Assembly: GCA_041691815.1 (NCBI GenBank)
Contig: JBEPTZ010000033.1
Coordinates: 1-37,319, forward strand
Reading direction: 5' to 3'
Origin: 70-18 sp041691815
GTDB taxonomy: Bacteria; Pseudomonadota; Alphaproteobacteria; Acetobacterales; Acetobacteraceae
DNA: 37,319 bases
How positions within the stretch are numbered: position 1 is the stretch's first letter; each line of letters starts with the position of its first letter. The notes under the pieces were generated by a model, which searched no databases, was not told where the DNA came from, and was given only the letters and a program-made list of their open reading frames with translations. Below are positions 14,873-22,349 of this stretch, in pieces. A program made the translations under genes and the position numbers.

Positions 14873-16498
14873 ACTTTTCTTCGCTTCCTCCCGCAACACG
14901 TATTTCTGCATCTTGCCGGTACTGGTCTTCGGCAGCGGCCCGAAGACCACCGCCTTGGGCACCTTGTAGCGTGCCATGTTGGCGCGGCAGAAGGCGATGA
15001 TGTCGTCGGCGGTGGCAGGCTGGCCGGGTTTGAGGGTGACGAAGGCGACCGGGACTTCGCCCCAGGTGGCGTCGGGGCGGCCGACCACGGCGGCTTCCAG
15101 GACGGCTGGATAGCGGTAGAGGGTGTCTTCCACTTCGATGGTGGAGATGTTCTCGCCGCCGGAGATGATGATGTCCTTGCTGCGGTCCTTCAACTCCAGG
15201 TAGCCGTCGGGGTGCCAGACGCCGAGGTCGCCGGTGTGGAACCAGCCGCCGGCGAAGGCCTCGGCGGTGGCGGCGGGGTTCTTCAGGTAGCCCTTCATCA
15301 CCACGTTGCCGCGCATGAACACCTCGCCCATGCTGGCGCCGTCTTTCGGGGTGGGCGCCAGGGTGACGGCGTCGGCCACCATCAGGCCCTCCAGCGACGG
15401 GTAGGCGACGCCCTGGCGAGCCTTGATGCGGGCCTGTTCGGCGGCCGGCAGGGTGTTCCACTCGTCCTGCCAGGCGCAGACGGTGACCGGGCCGTAGACC
15501 TCGGTGAGGCCGTAGACATGGGTGATGTGGAAGCCGCGCTGCTCGATGCCCTCGATGACCTTGGCGGGCGGCGGGGCGCCGGCGGTCATCATCTGGATGC
15601 TGCGGCCTTGCATGTCCGGCCATTGCTCGGCCGGGGCGTTCAGCAGCAGGTTCACCACGATCGGCGCGCCGCACATATGGGTCACGCCATTGGCGGCGAT
15701 CGAGGCCAGGATGGCGGCCGATTCGACGCGGCGCAGGCAGACATGGGTGCCGGCCAGCGCGGTGATGGTCCACGGGAAGCACCAGCCGTTGCAGTGGAAC
15801 ATCGGCAGCGTCCACAGATAGACGGCGTGCGGCGGCATGCCCCAGGTGAGCACGTTGGCCATCGCGTTCAGGTAGGCGCCGCGATGGTGGTAGACCACGC
15901 CCTTCGGGTTGCCGGTGGTGCCGGAGGTGTAATTCAGCGCGATCGCGTCCCACTCGTCGGCCGGCAGGCGCCAGGCGAAATCCGCGCTGCCGGTGGCCAG
16001 GAAGGCCTCGTAGTCCATCGCGCCGAGCAGCGCGCCGGGCGGGGCCAGCTTGTCGTCGATATCGATCACCAGCGGGCGGGCGGCTTCGGGCAGCAGGGCG
16101 AGGGCAGCCTGGACGGTGGCGGAATATTCGCGGTCGGTGATCAGTACCTTCGCCTCGCCGTGGCCGAGGATGAAGGCGATGCTGGCGGCGTCCAGCCGGG
16201 TGTTCAGCGCGTTCAGCACGCCGCCGGCGATGGCGACGCCGAAATGCGCCTCGAACAGCTCCGGCACGTTGGGCGCCATCACCGCCACGGTGTCGCCGAT
16301 GCCAATGCCGCTTGCGGCCAGGGCGGCGCCGAGTCGGGTGCAGCGCTCGGCGACCTGCGCCCAGCTATAGCGGCGGTCGCCATGCACCACGGCCAGCCGG
16401 TTGGGATAGACCGCGGCGGTGCGCGCCAGCATGCTGAGCGGCGTGAGGGCGGCGAAGTTGGCCGGGGTTTTCGGCAAGGCATAATCGGCTGCGGCCAT
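14861..16498 (-). CDS. Acyl-CoA synthetase (AMP-forming), medium-chain AlkK-like
   Basis: The 545-residue ANL-superfamily enzyme activates a carboxylic acid to its CoA thioester via an acyl-adenylate. The P-loop-like YTSGTTGNPKG is at 190-200; further motifs are YGLTEVYGP, the hinge region GWFHTGDLG and the adenylation lysine Lys529 in TSTGKMQKY. MFHCNGWCFPW is typical of the AlkK/DmdB-like group acting on medium-chain or short methylated acids, so a fatty or short branched acid is the likely substrate. The ATG at 16498 is preceded by CGGAGAGC. The last residues (KKSALF) and the stop codon come from a dispersed AT-rich repeat. A 30-bp tandem repeat lies immediately upstream. Confidence 0.92.
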   Translation of the reverse strand: MAAADYALPKTPANFAALTPLSMLARTAAVYPNRLAVVHGDRRYSWAQVAERCTRLGAALAASGIGIGDTVAVMAPNVPELFEAHFGVAIAGGVLNALNTRLDAASIAFILGHGEAKVLITDREYSATVQAALALLPEAARPLVIDIDDKLAPPGALLGAMDYEAFLATGSADFAWRLPADEWDAIALNYTSGTTGNPKGVVYHHRGAYLNAMANVLTWGMPPHAVYLWTLPMFHCNGWCFPWTITALAGTHVCLRRVESAAILASIAANGVTHMCGAPIVVNLLLNAPAEQWPDMQGRSIQMMTAGAPPPAKVIEGIEQRGFHITHVYGLTEVYGPVTVCAWQDEWNTLPAAEQARIKARQGVAYPSLEGLMVADAVTLAPTPKDGASMGEVFMRGNVVMKGYLKNPAATAEAFAGGWFHTGDLGVWHPDGYLELKDRSKDIIISGGENISTIEVEDTLYRYPAVLEAAVVGRPDATWGEVPVAFVTLKPGQPATADDIIAFCRANMARYKVPKAVVFGPLPKTSTGKMQKYVLREEAKKSALF

Positions 16499-16520
16499 CG
16501 CGTTTGCTCTCCGGAGTGCC

Positions 16521-16640
16521 GCCTGGGCGGCCGTTGGCAGGGATAGTGCGGCCTGGGCGGCGGTTGGCAGAGATAGTGCGGCCTGGGCGGCCGTTGGCAG
16601 GGATAGTGCGGCCTGGGCGGCCGACGGCAGGGATGTTGTA
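16521..16640. repeat. 30-bp tandem repeat, four units, upstream of the acyl-CoA synthetase gene
   Basis: Units start at 16521, 16551, 16581 and 16611. The unit begins GCCTGGGCGGCCGTTGGCAG and ends GGATAGTGCG. Units 1 and 3 are identical, unit 2 differs at two positions, and unit 4 is degenerate in its last third. It lies 22-142 bases before the synthetase start codon in the 373-base divergent gap (16499-16871), the rest of which is AT-rich around 16680-16750 and holds the likely promoters. It is not translated by any gene I accept. Confidence 0.9.
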
Positions 16641-16749
16641 GCGCGGGTGAGGGGGAAGGGAAGGAGATCCGGGATTTGTAACCGAGATGCAGTAAATTAA
16701 CGTTATTATCACGCACGACACGATATCGCCCGGACTGACAAATCATTGA

Positions 16750-16777
16750 TTACCGTGTCACCCCGGCACGGTATACA
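16750..16777 (+). promoter_or_regulatory. Candidate promoter of the PleD-like gene with overlapping dyad
   Basis: TTACCG (16750-16755) and TATACA (16772-16777) are separated by 16 bases, a plausible sigma70 pair about 95 bases upstream of the start codon. Between them lie the inverted repeats CCGTG (16753-16757) and CACGG (16767-16771), placed so that a bound repressor would block the promoter. Both calls are by eye. Confidence 0.35.
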
Positions 16778-16871
16778 TTGAGCAACCATTCGGCATTAGG
16801 GTGGGCCGGGGCGCCGATTGGGGCGCCGCACGGTTCCGTCTGCCGCCTCAAGGATGAAACGCGTTGGCCCG

Positions 16872-18230
16872 ATGACAGCCCGGATCCTCATCATCGACGA
16901 TGTGCCGGCGAACACCAGGCTCCTGGGTGCGCGGCTTGGCGCCGAGTATTACGAGGTGAAGGCGGCGCATGACGGCGCCACCGCGATTGCCGACGCGCTG
17001 GCCTGGCAGCCGGACCTGATTCTGCTCGACGTGATGATGCCGGGGATGGATGGCTATGAGACCTGCCGCCGGCTGAAGGCCGATCGGCGCACGCTGCATA
17101 TTCCGGTGGTGATGGTGACCACGCTGGACCAGACCGCGGAGCGGGTGCGCGGGCTGGAGGCCGGGGCCGATGATTTCCTGACCAAGCCGGTGGATTTCGT
17201 GACCCTGCTGGCGCGGGTGAAGTCGCTGGTGCGGCTGAAGCGGCTGCTGGACGAATGGCGGATGCGCGGGCAGACCGCGCAGGCGCTGGGGCTGGCGCCC
17301 GAGGCGCCGGCGGTGCCGACGGTGGCCGGGGCGCGGGCGCTGATCGTCGATGACGATGCGGCCAGCGCCGATGCGGTGCAGGAGGCATTGCTGCGCGACG
17401 GCGTGCTGGCGGCACGGGTGGGCAGCGAGGCCGAGGCGCTGCAGATGGTGCAGGCGCTCGATTTCGCGCTGGTGGTGCTCAGCCTGTCGATGCTGGGCAA
17501 TGACCCGCTGCGGCTGGCCTCACGGCTGCGGGCGCAGCGTGACACCCAGGAGATTCCGCTGCTGCTGATCGCCGAGCCGGAGCAGCGCGACCAGTTGCTG
17601 CGCGGTTTCGATCTTGGCGCCAATGACTGGCTGCTGCGGCCACTGGACCCCAACGAGGTGCGGGCGCGGGCGCGCAACCAGATTCGCCGCAAGTTCTATC
17701 AGGACCGGCTGCGGGCCGATCTCGGCCATGCGCTGGAGCTGGCGCTGACCGATCCGCTGACCGGGTTCTACAACCAGCGTTACCTGATGCGGCATCTGCA
17801 TGGGTTGCTGGACAGCGGCACCGATCAGGTGGCGGTGATGATGCTCGATCTCGATCACTTCAAGGAGATCAACGACAGCTGGGGCCACCAAGTGGGCGAC
17901 CGGGCGTTGCGGGCGGTCGCCGAGACGCTGCGGGCGCGGGTGCGGGTGTTCGATTCGATCGCGCGTTATGGCGGCGAGGAATTCGCGGTGGTGATGCCGG
18001 GTGCGACGGTGCAGGAGGCGGAAGGGGCGGCGGAGCGGTTGCGCAGTGCTGTGGAGCGGATTCGCTTCGAGCCGGAGCCGGGGGTGTTGCACAAGATCAC
18101 GGTGAGCATCGGGGTGGCCTGTGTGCCGCCGGGGCGGACGCCGGAGCAGTTGCTGCGGATGGCCGATACCGCGCTGTACGAGGCCAAGGAAGCCGGCCGC
18201 AACTGCATGAAACTGGCCGCCGCAGACTAA
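16872..18230 (+). CDS. pleD: PleD-like response regulator with diguanylate cyclase (GGDEF) domain
   Basis: The 452-residue protein has the PleD architecture REC-REC-GGDEF and makes cyclic di-GMP. REC1 has the phosphoacceptor Asp53 in LILLDVMMPGMDG, with acidic Asp9-Asp10 and Lys105. REC2 (from about 155) lacks the acceptor (VVLSLSMLG), as in Caulobacter PleD, and serves as a dimerisation adaptor. The GGDEF domain is active-looking: RYGGEEF with the GGEEF motif at 367-371, and an intact inhibitory site RVFD at 358-361, so feedback by c-di-GMP is expected. The ATG at 16872 gives MTARILIIDD, aligned with the PleD start; ATG codons at 16818 and 16854 are alternatives. No histidine kinase is adjacent. 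Confidence 0.92.
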   Translation: MTARILIIDDVPANTRLLGARLGAEYYEVKAAHDGATAIADALAWQPDLILLDVMMPGMDGYETCRRLKADRRTLHIPVVMVTTLDQTAERVRGLEAGADDFLTKPVDFVTLLARVKSLVRLKRLLDEWRMRGQTAQALGLAPEAPAVPTVAGARALIVDDDAASADAVQEALLRDGVLAARVGSEAEALQMVQALDFALVVLSLSMLGNDPLRLASRLRAQRDTQEIPLLLIAEPEQRDQLLRGFDLGANDWLLRPLDPNEVRARARNQIRRKFYQDRLRADLGHALELALTDPLTGFYNQRYLMRHLHGLLDSGTDQVAVMMLDLDHFKEINDSWGHQVGDRALRAVAETLRARVRVFDSIARYGGEEFAVVMPGATVQEAEGAAERLRSAVERIRFEPEPGVLHKITVSIGVACVPPGRTPEQLLRMADTALYEAKEAGRNCMKLAAAD

Positions 18231-18268
18231 ACACCTAAACCCCGGAATCCGCCCAGTCGGGCCAAACT

Positions 18269-18324
18269 CCAGGGGATAAAAAGTTTTTTTGCTTCTTTTT
18301 GTTCACAAAAAGAAGACTTCCTGG
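18269..18324 (+). repeat. AT-rich dispersed element, copy C, with CCAGG/CCTGG ends
   Basis: The 42-base core (18274-18315) is the inverted match of copy A (41 of 42 positions). It begins GGATAAAAAGTTTTTTTGC and ends in the dyad CTTCTTTTTGT and ACAAAAAGAAG. Around it lie CCAGG (18269-18273) and CCTGG (18320-18324). It sits between the convergent 3' ends of the PleD-like gene and rpmG. Confidence 0.8.
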
Positions 18325-18340
18325 TTTTCGCTGAGCCGCA

Positions 18341-18358
18341 GGCGGGCTTTCACCCGCC
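18341..18358 (-). terminator. Hairpin at the 3' end of rpmG
   Basis: Perfect 6-bp arms GGCGGG (18341-18346) and CCCGCC (18353-18358) with a 6-base loop lie five bases beyond the rpmG stop codon. It is a short GC hairpin without a T-run, next to the AT-rich element. Confidence 0.45.
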
Positions 18359-18363
18359 CAAGA

Positions 18364-18531
18364 TCACTTAATCTTGGCTTCCTTGAACGCGACGTGCTTG
18401 CGCGCCACCGGGTCGTATTTCTTCAGTTCGAGCTTGCCGGTCTGGGCGCGCGCGTTCTTTTTGGTGACGTAGAAATACCCGGTGTCGGCGGTGGACACGA
18501 GTTTGATCTGGACGGTGTTGGACTTGGCCAT
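18364..18531 (-). CDS. rpmG: 50S ribosomal protein L33
   Basis: The 55-residue protein matches L33 over its full length: VQIKLVSTADTGYFYVTKKN, then LELKKYDPVARKHVAFKEAKIK. It is a component of the large ribosomal subunit near the E site. It has no cysteines, so it is the zinc-independent form. The ATG at 18531 is preceded by GGATTCCTCACG; in-frame codons upstream have no L33-like content. It lies 53 bases downstream of the S41 peptidase gene on the same strand and may be partly co-transcribed with that operon. Confidence 0.96.
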   Translation of the reverse strand: MAKSNTVQIKLVSTADTGYFYVTKKNARAQTGKLELKKYDPVARKHVAFKEAKIK

Positions 18532-18584
18532 CGTGAGGAATCCCTGGAGAAGTGGCAGGGAGATACGCAGCGGGGCGGTTGCCG

Positions 18585-20177
18585 TCAAGGCCCCGCGGCG
18601 GTGGGCGGGGCTGCCAGGGCTGCGGGTGAGGGGTGTGGCATCGGCGGCAGCAGGGCGGTGGCGTAGGCGGACGGGGTGTGGATGAGGAAGCGGGCGGCGC
18701 GCAGGTCGATGTCGCGACCCTCGGCGGCGGGGCAGGCGGCGCGGATGGTCAGCGCCACCGCGGCCGACAGCGGCGGGCGGACCTGCTGGTGGCGCAGCAG
18801 CGGCACCGCCATCGGCTGGATGCCCTGGGCCAGGGCGGCCAACTGGCGGTCCAGCGCGTCCTGGCCGAGGCTGGTGCAGACCTGCGGCAGCAGGCCGAGC
18901 GCCTGGATCGGCCAGCCGCGCGGCGCCAGCACCCGGCTCCAGGTGACCAGCAATTCGCCGCCATCGGGCAGTTCGGCGACGGTTTGCACCAAGCCCTTGC
19001 CGAGGGTGGCGCTGCCGACGATGACGGCGCGACGGTGGTCGGCCAGAGCGGCGGCGAGGATTTCGGCGGCGCTGGCGGTGCGGCCGTCGACCACGACGAC
19101 CACCGGCAGGCCGCCGGCGAGGTCGCGGCCATCGGCGCGGAAGATGTGGGCGGCGTCCGGATCGCGCCCGGCGGTGGTGACGACGATGCCGGTGGGTTGC
19201 AGCATGGAGGCTGCGGCGGCCGCCTGGCGCAGCAGGCCGCCGCGGTTGCCGCGCAGGTCGAGCACCACGCCGAGCGGTGGCGGCTGGGCCGAGGCGGCCA
19301 GGATCAGTTCCTGGGCGATGCGCGATGCGGTGCTGGAGGCGAAGGAAGTAATCCGTAAAAACAGTATCTTGTCGGTGATTTTTGCGAAGACGGTTTCGGG
19401 TGGCAGGTCGGCGCGGACCAGGGCTGCGTCGCGGCTGCTGCCGTCGCGGCCGCGCAGGGTGAGCAGAACGCTGCTGCCGTCCGGCCCGTTCAGCCAGGCG
19501 TTGAGGGTGGTGGCGGCGACGCCCTGGACCGGCCGGCCATCGATTCGCATCAGGCGTTCGCCGGGGCGCAGCCCGGCCTGCGCGGCAGGGCCGCCGGGCT
19601 GGACGCTGGCGACCGTGTAGCCGCCGCCATGGGCGGTGAGTTTCAGGCCCAGCGTGGCGCGGCCGGAGCGGCGGATGCGGTCCTGTGCCGCCTCGGCCGG
19701 CGGGGTGTAGCGGGAATAGGGGTCGAGATGGTTGAACAGCTCGTCGAAGAAGCTGCTGATCAGGCCCTGGGTGCCGGCGTGGCGGATCTGCTCCGAGGCG
19801 TCCCAGCTGACGCGGGCCATCTGGCTGATGGCGCCGGCCCAGGCGGCGATGTCGGTGGGCGGCGGGGCGGGGCGGCTGAGCAGCACGCGGCCGGCGCCGA
19901 GCAGGCGCAGCACGGTGGGGGTGTCGGGTTTTTCGATCAGTTCCGGGGTCAGCCGCGGGTCGAGCGTGGTCAGGCCGCGCAGGCCCCAGATCACCAGTTG
20001 CGGGATCGGGATCGCCTCCAGCGTGCGCGGCGCCATGAAGGCCAGCGCGGTGGCGGTGACGCCGTCCAGCATCGGCTGATTGAGGCTGGTGACGGCGCCA
20101 AACGGCTCGGCGCGCGCGGTGCTGGAGAGCAGCGGCAGCGCGAAGGCCAGCAGCAGCAGGAGTGCCAGCTTGCTCAC
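18585..20177 (-). CDS. S41-family (C-terminal processing) serine peptidase with PDZ domain
   Basis: The 530-residue exported protein starts with a signal peptide (LALLLLLAFALPLLSSTARA, cut near residue 23). It has an N-terminal helical region, a PDZ domain (about 175-245, GGGYTVASVQPGGPAAQAGL) and an S41 catalytic domain. The Ser-Lys dyad is Ser369 in DGRTASAAEIL and Lys394 in SATLGKGLVQ. Such peptidases trim periplasmic proteins or cell-wall hydrolases. The C-terminus is Pro/Ala-rich. The GTG start overlaps the rnr stop by four bases (GTGA, 20174-20177), indicating translational coupling. Its sequence departs from standard CtpA in the N-terminal 110 residues and the tail after about 450, so the exact substrate class is open. 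Confidence 0.88.
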   Translation of the reverse strand: MSKLALLLLLAFALPLLSSTARAEPFGAVTSLNQPMLDGVTATALAFMAPRTLEAIPIPQLVIWGLRGLTTLDPRLTPELIEKPDTPTVLRLLGAGRVLLSRPAPPPTDIAAWAGAISQMARVSWDASEQIRHAGTQGLISSFFDELFNHLDPYSRYTPPAEAAQDRIRRSGRATLGLKLTAHGGGYTVASVQPGGPAAQAGLRPGERLMRIDGRPVQGVAATTLNAWLNGPDGSSVLLTLRGRDGSSRDAALVRADLPPETVFAKITDKILFLRITSFASSTASRIAQELILAASAQPPPLGVVLDLRGNRGGLLRQAAAAASMLQPTGIVVTTAGRDPDAAHIFRADGRDLAGGLPVVVVVDGRTASAAEILAAALADHRRAVIVGSATLGKGLVQTVAELPDGGELLVTWSRVLAPRGWPIQALGLLPQVCTSLGQDALDRQLAALAQGIQPMAVPLLRHQQVRPPLSAAVALTIRAACPAAEGRDIDLRAARFLIHTPSAYATALLPPMPHPSPAALAAPPTAAGP

Positions 20178-22348
20178 CGGAGGCGTGGGCTTTCCTTTCG
20201 CGGCCTGGTGGGGCGGTGGGGCGCGCCCTGCATGATCTGGAACAGCAGGCCGCCGGTGATCGGGCTGGCTTCGGCCAGGCGAACCTCGACGACCTCGGCC
20301 AGCCGGAAGGCGAGGCCGCTGCGCCGGCCGGTCAGCGTCTGCGCGGCCGGGTCGTGGATCCAGAAATCGTCGGGCAAGGTCGACACGGGCACGAGTCCAC
20401 TGGCTCCATTCCCGGTGACTGTGACGAAAAGCCCGAAGCGGGTCACGCCGGAAATGCGGGCGGAGAACAGCGTGCCGACCTTGTCTGCCATGAATACAGC
20501 GAGGTAGCGGTCGATGGCGTCGCGTTCGGCGAGGGCTGCACGGCGCTCGGTGGCGGTGATGTGCAGGCAGGTTTCGGCCAGACGGGGGAGTTCGGCGTCG
20601 GAGAGCGCGCCTTCGCCGAGTCGCAAGCCGAGGATCAGGGCGCGGTGGACCAAAAGATCGGCGTAGCGGCGGATCGGCGAGGTGAAATGGGCGTAGCGGG
20701 CGAGGCCGAGGCCGAAATGGCCGATATTGTCGACGTCGTACTGGGCCTGGGACTGGCTGCGCAGCATCACCTCGTTGACCAGCGGCGCCTGCTCGGTGCC
20801 GGCGACTTTTTGCAGCACGCGGTCGAGGTCGCGCGGGTGGAGCTGGTCGCCTGGCGGGAGCGAGATGTCGAGGCCGTGCAGGAACAGGCGCAGGCCCTCC
20901 AGCTTCTCGGCCGAGGGCGGGGCGTGGACGCGGTAGACGCAGGGGCGGTGCAGGCGCTCCAGCTCCTCGGCGGCGCAGACATTGGCCAGCACCATGAACT
21001 CCTCGATCAGGCGGTGGCTGTCCAGGCGCGGGCGGGGGGTGATGGCGGTGATGCGGCCCTCGGCGTCGAGCAGCACGCGGCGCTCCGGCAGGTCGAGGTC
21101 CAGCGTGCCGCGCCGGGTGCGCTCGGCGAGCAGGGCGTGGAAGGCGGCGTAGAGGGCGGGGAGCGGGAGGCCGAGGCTGTCGCCGGCGTCGTGGGCCTGC
21201 TGCACCTGCTCATAGGTGAGGCGGGCGGCACTTCGCATCAGGCCGCGGCCGAAGCGGTGGTGGCGTTTGCTGCCGGCGCGGTCGATGTCGATTTCGACGA
21301 ACAGGCAGCCGCGGTCCTCGTGCGGGCGCAGGCTGCACCAGCCGTTGGACAGGGCTTCGGGTAGCATCGGCACCACGCGGTCGGGGAAGTAGCAGGAATT
21401 GCCGCGCTTCCAGGCTTCGCGGTCGAGCGGGCTGGCGGGGGGGACGTAGTGGGCGACGTCGGCGATGGCGATGACGAGGCGGAAGCCGTCGGCGGTGGGT
21501 TCGGCGAACACTGCGTCGTCGAAATCGCGCGCGTCTTCGCCGTCGATGGTGACCAGCGGCAGCGCACGCAGGTCGGTGCGGCCGGCGGGTGGGGTGGCGG
21601 TGGCGGCTTCGGCCTGGGCGAGGGCGAGGGCGGGGAATTCGGTGGGGATGTCGTGGGTGTGGATCACCACCAGGCTGACCGCGCGGGCGTCGTTGATGCT
21701 GCCGAGGCGCTCGATGATGCGGGCCGGCTTGAGGCCGTGCGGCAGGGCGGGCAGCGGGGCGGCGAGGACGATTTCGCCCTCTTCGGCGCCCGCGGCCTCT
21801 CCCGGGGGGACGATCCATTCGGCCTTGGCGCGGCGGTCTGTCGGCGTGATGCGGCCGTGGTGGTAGACGCCGAGGATGCGGCCGGGTTCATCGGTGAGGC
21901 GCTTCAGCGTGCGGCCTTCGTAGCGGTTGCCGCCAATCGGCTTCAGGCGGGCGACGACGCGCTCGCCGGGGGCCAGGGTGGGGTGGCCGCGCGGTTCCGG
22001 GGCCATGTAGATGACCGGCGGCGGGCCGTCCTCGTGCCATTCGATAGGGCGGGCGATGGCGTCGCCGTCCGGGTCGGTGCCGGTGACCTGCACCACCATC
22101 GATTCGGGCAGCTTGCCGCCGGCGGAGTGCGGCACGATGAAGCGGTGGTGGCCGGCCGGCTGGGTGGCGCCCTCGGCGGCGAGCGCGCGCAGCAGGTCGC
22201 GCAGCGTCAGGCGATGCTCGGGGCCGAGGCCGAAATGGCGGCTGATCTCGCGCTTCCCGACGCGGCCCTGGGAGTCTCGGATGAAGCTGCGGATTTCGTC
22301 GGGCGAGGGCAGGGGGCGCGGAAGCGTGCCGCGCCGGTTCGCGGCCAT
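20174..22348 (-). CDS. rnr: Ribonuclease R
   Basis: The 724-residue exoribonuclease degrades structured RNA 3' to 5'. From the N-terminus it has a winged-helix/cold-shock region (1-250), the RNB catalytic domain with TIDGEDARDFDDAV at 267-280 (its Asp residues bind the metal ions), the conserved HFTSPIRRYADLLVHR near the end of RNB, and an S1 domain (about 630-715). It is shorter than E. coli RNase R (813 residues) and lacks its long Lys-rich tail. The ATG is one base after the topA stop. The dprA-topA-rnr order is common in alphaproteobacteria and supports the assignment over RNase II. Confidence 0.95.
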   Translation of the reverse strand: MAANRRGTLPRPLPSPDEIRSFIRDSQGRVGKREISRHFGLGPEHRLTLRDLLRALAAEGATQPAGHHRFIVPHSAGGKLPESMVVQVTGTDPDGDAIARPIEWHEDGPPPVIYMAPEPRGHPTLAPGERVVARLKPIGGNRYEGRTLKRLTDEPGRILGVYHHGRITPTDRRAKAEWIVPPGEAAGAEEGEIVLAAPLPALPHGLKPARIIERLGSINDARAVSLVVIHTHDIPTEFPALALAQAEAATATPPAGRTDLRALPLVTIDGEDARDFDDAVFAEPTADGFRLVIAIADVAHYVPPASPLDREAWKRGNSCYFPDRVVPMLPEALSNGWCSLRPHEDRGCLFVEIDIDRAGSKRHHRFGRGLMRSAARLTYEQVQQAHDAGDSLGLPLPALYAAFHALLAERTRRGTLDLDLPERRVLLDAEGRITAITPRPRLDSHRLIEEFMVLANVCAAEELERLHRPCVYRVHAPPSAEKLEGLRLFLHGLDISLPPGDQLHPRDLDRVLQKVAGTEQAPLVNEVMLRSQSQAQYDVDNIGHFGLGLARYAHFTSPIRRYADLLVHRALILGLRLGEGALSDAELPRLAETCLHITATERRAALAERDAIDRYLAVFMADKVGTLFSARISGVTRFGLFVTVTGNGASGLVPVSTLPDDFWIHDPAAQTLTGRRSGLAFRLAEVVEVRLAEASPITGGLLFQIMQGAPHRPTRPRKESPRLR

Positions 22349-22349
22349 G

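Noticed and set aside
16521..16640. CRISPR array
   Set aside because: The units abut without spacers, there is no cas gene in the window, and units 1 and 3 are identical over the full 30 bases; it is a plain tandem repeat.
16365..16721. Minus-strand open frame with repeated Arg-Pro-Gly-Arg-Thr-Ile units
   Set aside because: The repetition only reflects the 30-bp DNA repeat being a multiple of three. The frame overlaps the start of the acyl-CoA synthetase in another phase and lacks a ribosome binding site.
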